Of a DNA stretch of 64,000 bases, positions 63,275-64,000 are shown piece by piece. Source of the stretch: CAXBNB01 sp040151475 (GTDB lineage: Bacteria; Bacteroidota; Bacteroidia; Cytophagales; Cyclobacteriaceae); contig NZ_JBDKWG010000144.1 of NCBI RefSeq assembly GCF_040151475.1, forward strand, positions 1 to 64,000, given 5' to 3'. The translations under genes were made by a program, and so were the position numbers. A model generated the notes under the pieces. It did no database searches and was not told the origin of the DNA. It saw only the letters and a list, made by a program, of their open reading frames with translations. How positions within the stretch are numbered: position 1 is the first letter of the stretch; each line of letters starts with the position of its first letter.

Positions 63275-63775
63275 ATGTCACTTCAAAAGATAGAACGAAT
63301 AGAGGAAGTTTGGAAGCCTATAGAGGGTTTTACTAATTACCAGGTTTCCAATACTGGAAAAATAAAGAGGAGAGAACGTAAAATAGCCAGCAACAAAACA
63401 GGTAAAGAAATACGACTCAAAGAAAAAGTAATGAAACAACGCTGGAACAAAAACTGCAAATGTTTCTTTATGGACTTATTGAATGATGATGGAAAACGAA
63501 AAACAGTGTATCCTCACAAAGAAGTAGCAAAAGCCTTTTGCATCAATGTTTTACCCGAAGAGTTTACCATGATCGTGCATCTGGATAATGATCCGAAAAA
63601 CAATAACTCCACAAACCTGGAATGGGTAACACCCTCTGAGCATATGGCATTTCAGTTTCAGGTGGGAAACAAGAACAACTATAAGGTTTGGGAAACAAGA
63701 AAAAAGAAATATTCTAATGGCTTTAAAAAACGCTTTTCTCAAAAGAAAAAAAGTAGAGAAGAACTATTGGTTTGA
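63275..63775 (+). CDS. Free-standing NUMOD4-HNH endonuclease
   Basis: 166 residues. An N-terminal NUMOD4 DNA-contact motif (EVWKPIEGFTNYQVSNTGKIKRR, about 11-33) is followed by an HNH_3 nuclease core: His81 in PHKEVAKAF, His102 in VHLDNDPKNNN and Asn114 in NLEWVTPSEH. Such enzymes are usually homing or phage-derived nucleases. No intron, intein or phage gene is visible nearby, so it looks like a free-standing selfish nuclease inserted between the DUF4286 gene and uvrA. The frame appears intact. Confidence 0.85.
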   Translation: MSLQKIERIEEVWKPIEGFTNYQVSNTGKIKRRERKIASNKTGKEIRLKEKVMKQRWNKNCKCFFMDLLNDDGKRKTVYPHKEVAKAFCINVLPEEFTMIVHLDNDPKNNNSTNLEWVTPSEHMAFQFQVGNKNNYKVWETRKKKYSNGFKKRFSQKKKSREELLV

Positions 63776-63835
63776 ACCCATTAATTCTAAAATAGTATTT
63801 TTTTAATCATCATTCCCTTTTGCATTAGGTATTCT

Positions 63836-63843
63836 TAACTTTG
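63836..63843 (+). promoter_or_regulatory. -7 box upstream of uvrA
   Basis: TAACTTTG matches TAnnTTTG exactly and ends 29 bases before the uvrA ATG. Confidence 0.45.
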
Positions 63844-63872
63844 CCGATTAATTTTCGTTTCGAACTTTACTC

Positions 63873-64000
63873 ATGCAAATAGAACCCTCAAACAATTCTT
63901 CCGAATCCATAGATCATCTGGATCCAAGAAATCACATAATTATAAAGGGTGCAAGAGTAAATAACCTTAAAAATTTAAGCGTAGCTATCCCCAGAAACAA
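63873..64000 (+). CDS. uvrA: UvrABC excinuclease subunit A, N-terminal fragment cut by the window
   Basis: The window ends 42 codons into this gene. A short leader rich in S and N is followed by HIIIKGARVNNLKNLSVAIPRN, the universal UvrA N-terminal signature that precedes the first Walker A motif. UvrA recognises DNA lesions in nucleotide excision repair. The remainder lies beyond base 64000. Confidence 0.88.
   Translation, partial: MQIEPSNNSSESIDHLDPRNHIIIKGARVNNLKNLSVAIPRN

Noticed and set aside
1..64000. tRNA, rRNA, CRISPR array, insertion sequence or prophage
   Set aside because: I looked through the gaps for T-loop motifs, spaced direct repeats, transposase motifs and phage genes and found none that hold up.

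Overview
The window is about 64 kb of low-GC DNA from a member of the Bacteroidota, most likely a Cytophagales-type (Marivirga/Fulvivirga-like) bacterium. The evidence is a SUMF1-fold gliding/type IX secretion lipoprotein of the GldJ type, OmpA proteins with PD40 propellers, a BatD protein, a LytS-like TPR histidine kinase with a LytTR regulator, a Rho factor with a long charged insert, an atpD-atpC pair detached from the rest of the ATP synthase operon, recurrent TAnnTTTG promoter -7 boxes, and few recognisable Shine-Dalgarno sequences. Almost everything is chromosomal core or clade-conserved material. I see no insertion sequence, prophage, CRISPR array, tRNA or rRNA.

Layout. 0-15 kb is mostly minus strand: a 1650-residue exported protein of unknown function, prmA, a DUF6150-like protein, tpiA, a plus-strand GH15 hydrolase, a MazG-like/dtd/NAD(P)-binding group, atpC-atpD, a sensor kinase, and a nicotinamide riboside kinase/pnuC pair. 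15-27 kb is a plus-strand envelope block: a patatin fused to an outer-membrane barrel and three OmpA-family genes, two of them tandem paralogues. It is followed by oxyR, a Crp/Fnr regulator, an ECF sigma factor, gldJ and comF.

27.5-38 kb is one long plus-strand array: a small unknown, an orphan ABC substrate-binding lipoprotein, a DUF4175-like coiled-coil protein, an RsbW-like ATPase, ybeY, mnmG, a methyltransferase and an Ig-like lipoprotein. Two parS-like palindromes lie just upstream of mnmG. A 438-base AT-rich gap at 38.0-38.5 kb carries many DnaA-box-like 9-mers and an A/T-only tract. I read this as the probable chromosomal replication origin, with the partition sites about 4.6 kb away. 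That is the most interesting structure in the window.

38.5-48.4 kb continues on the plus strand: a TPR protein, dxs, an alpha/beta hydrolase, an MltF-like lytic transglycosylase, dinD, and the TPR histidine kinase with its LytTR regulator. 48.4-64 kb is mixed: a cysteine desulfurase and a small unknown (minus), batD, aroC, a dicarboxylate/amino-acid symporter, an unrecognised protein ending in a PD-(D/E)XK nuclease-like domain, an Nfu-type Fe-S scaffold, a TlpA-like lipoprotein, a zinc-ribbon membrane protein, rho, serS, a DUF4286 protein, a NUMOD4-HNH endonuclease, and the first 42 codons of uvrA running off the right edge.

Several start codons were moved to internal ATGs because the longest open frame begins at a TTG or GTG with no homologous extension. 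For prmA, dtd, oxyR and the DUF4175 gene a TTG start appears genuine.
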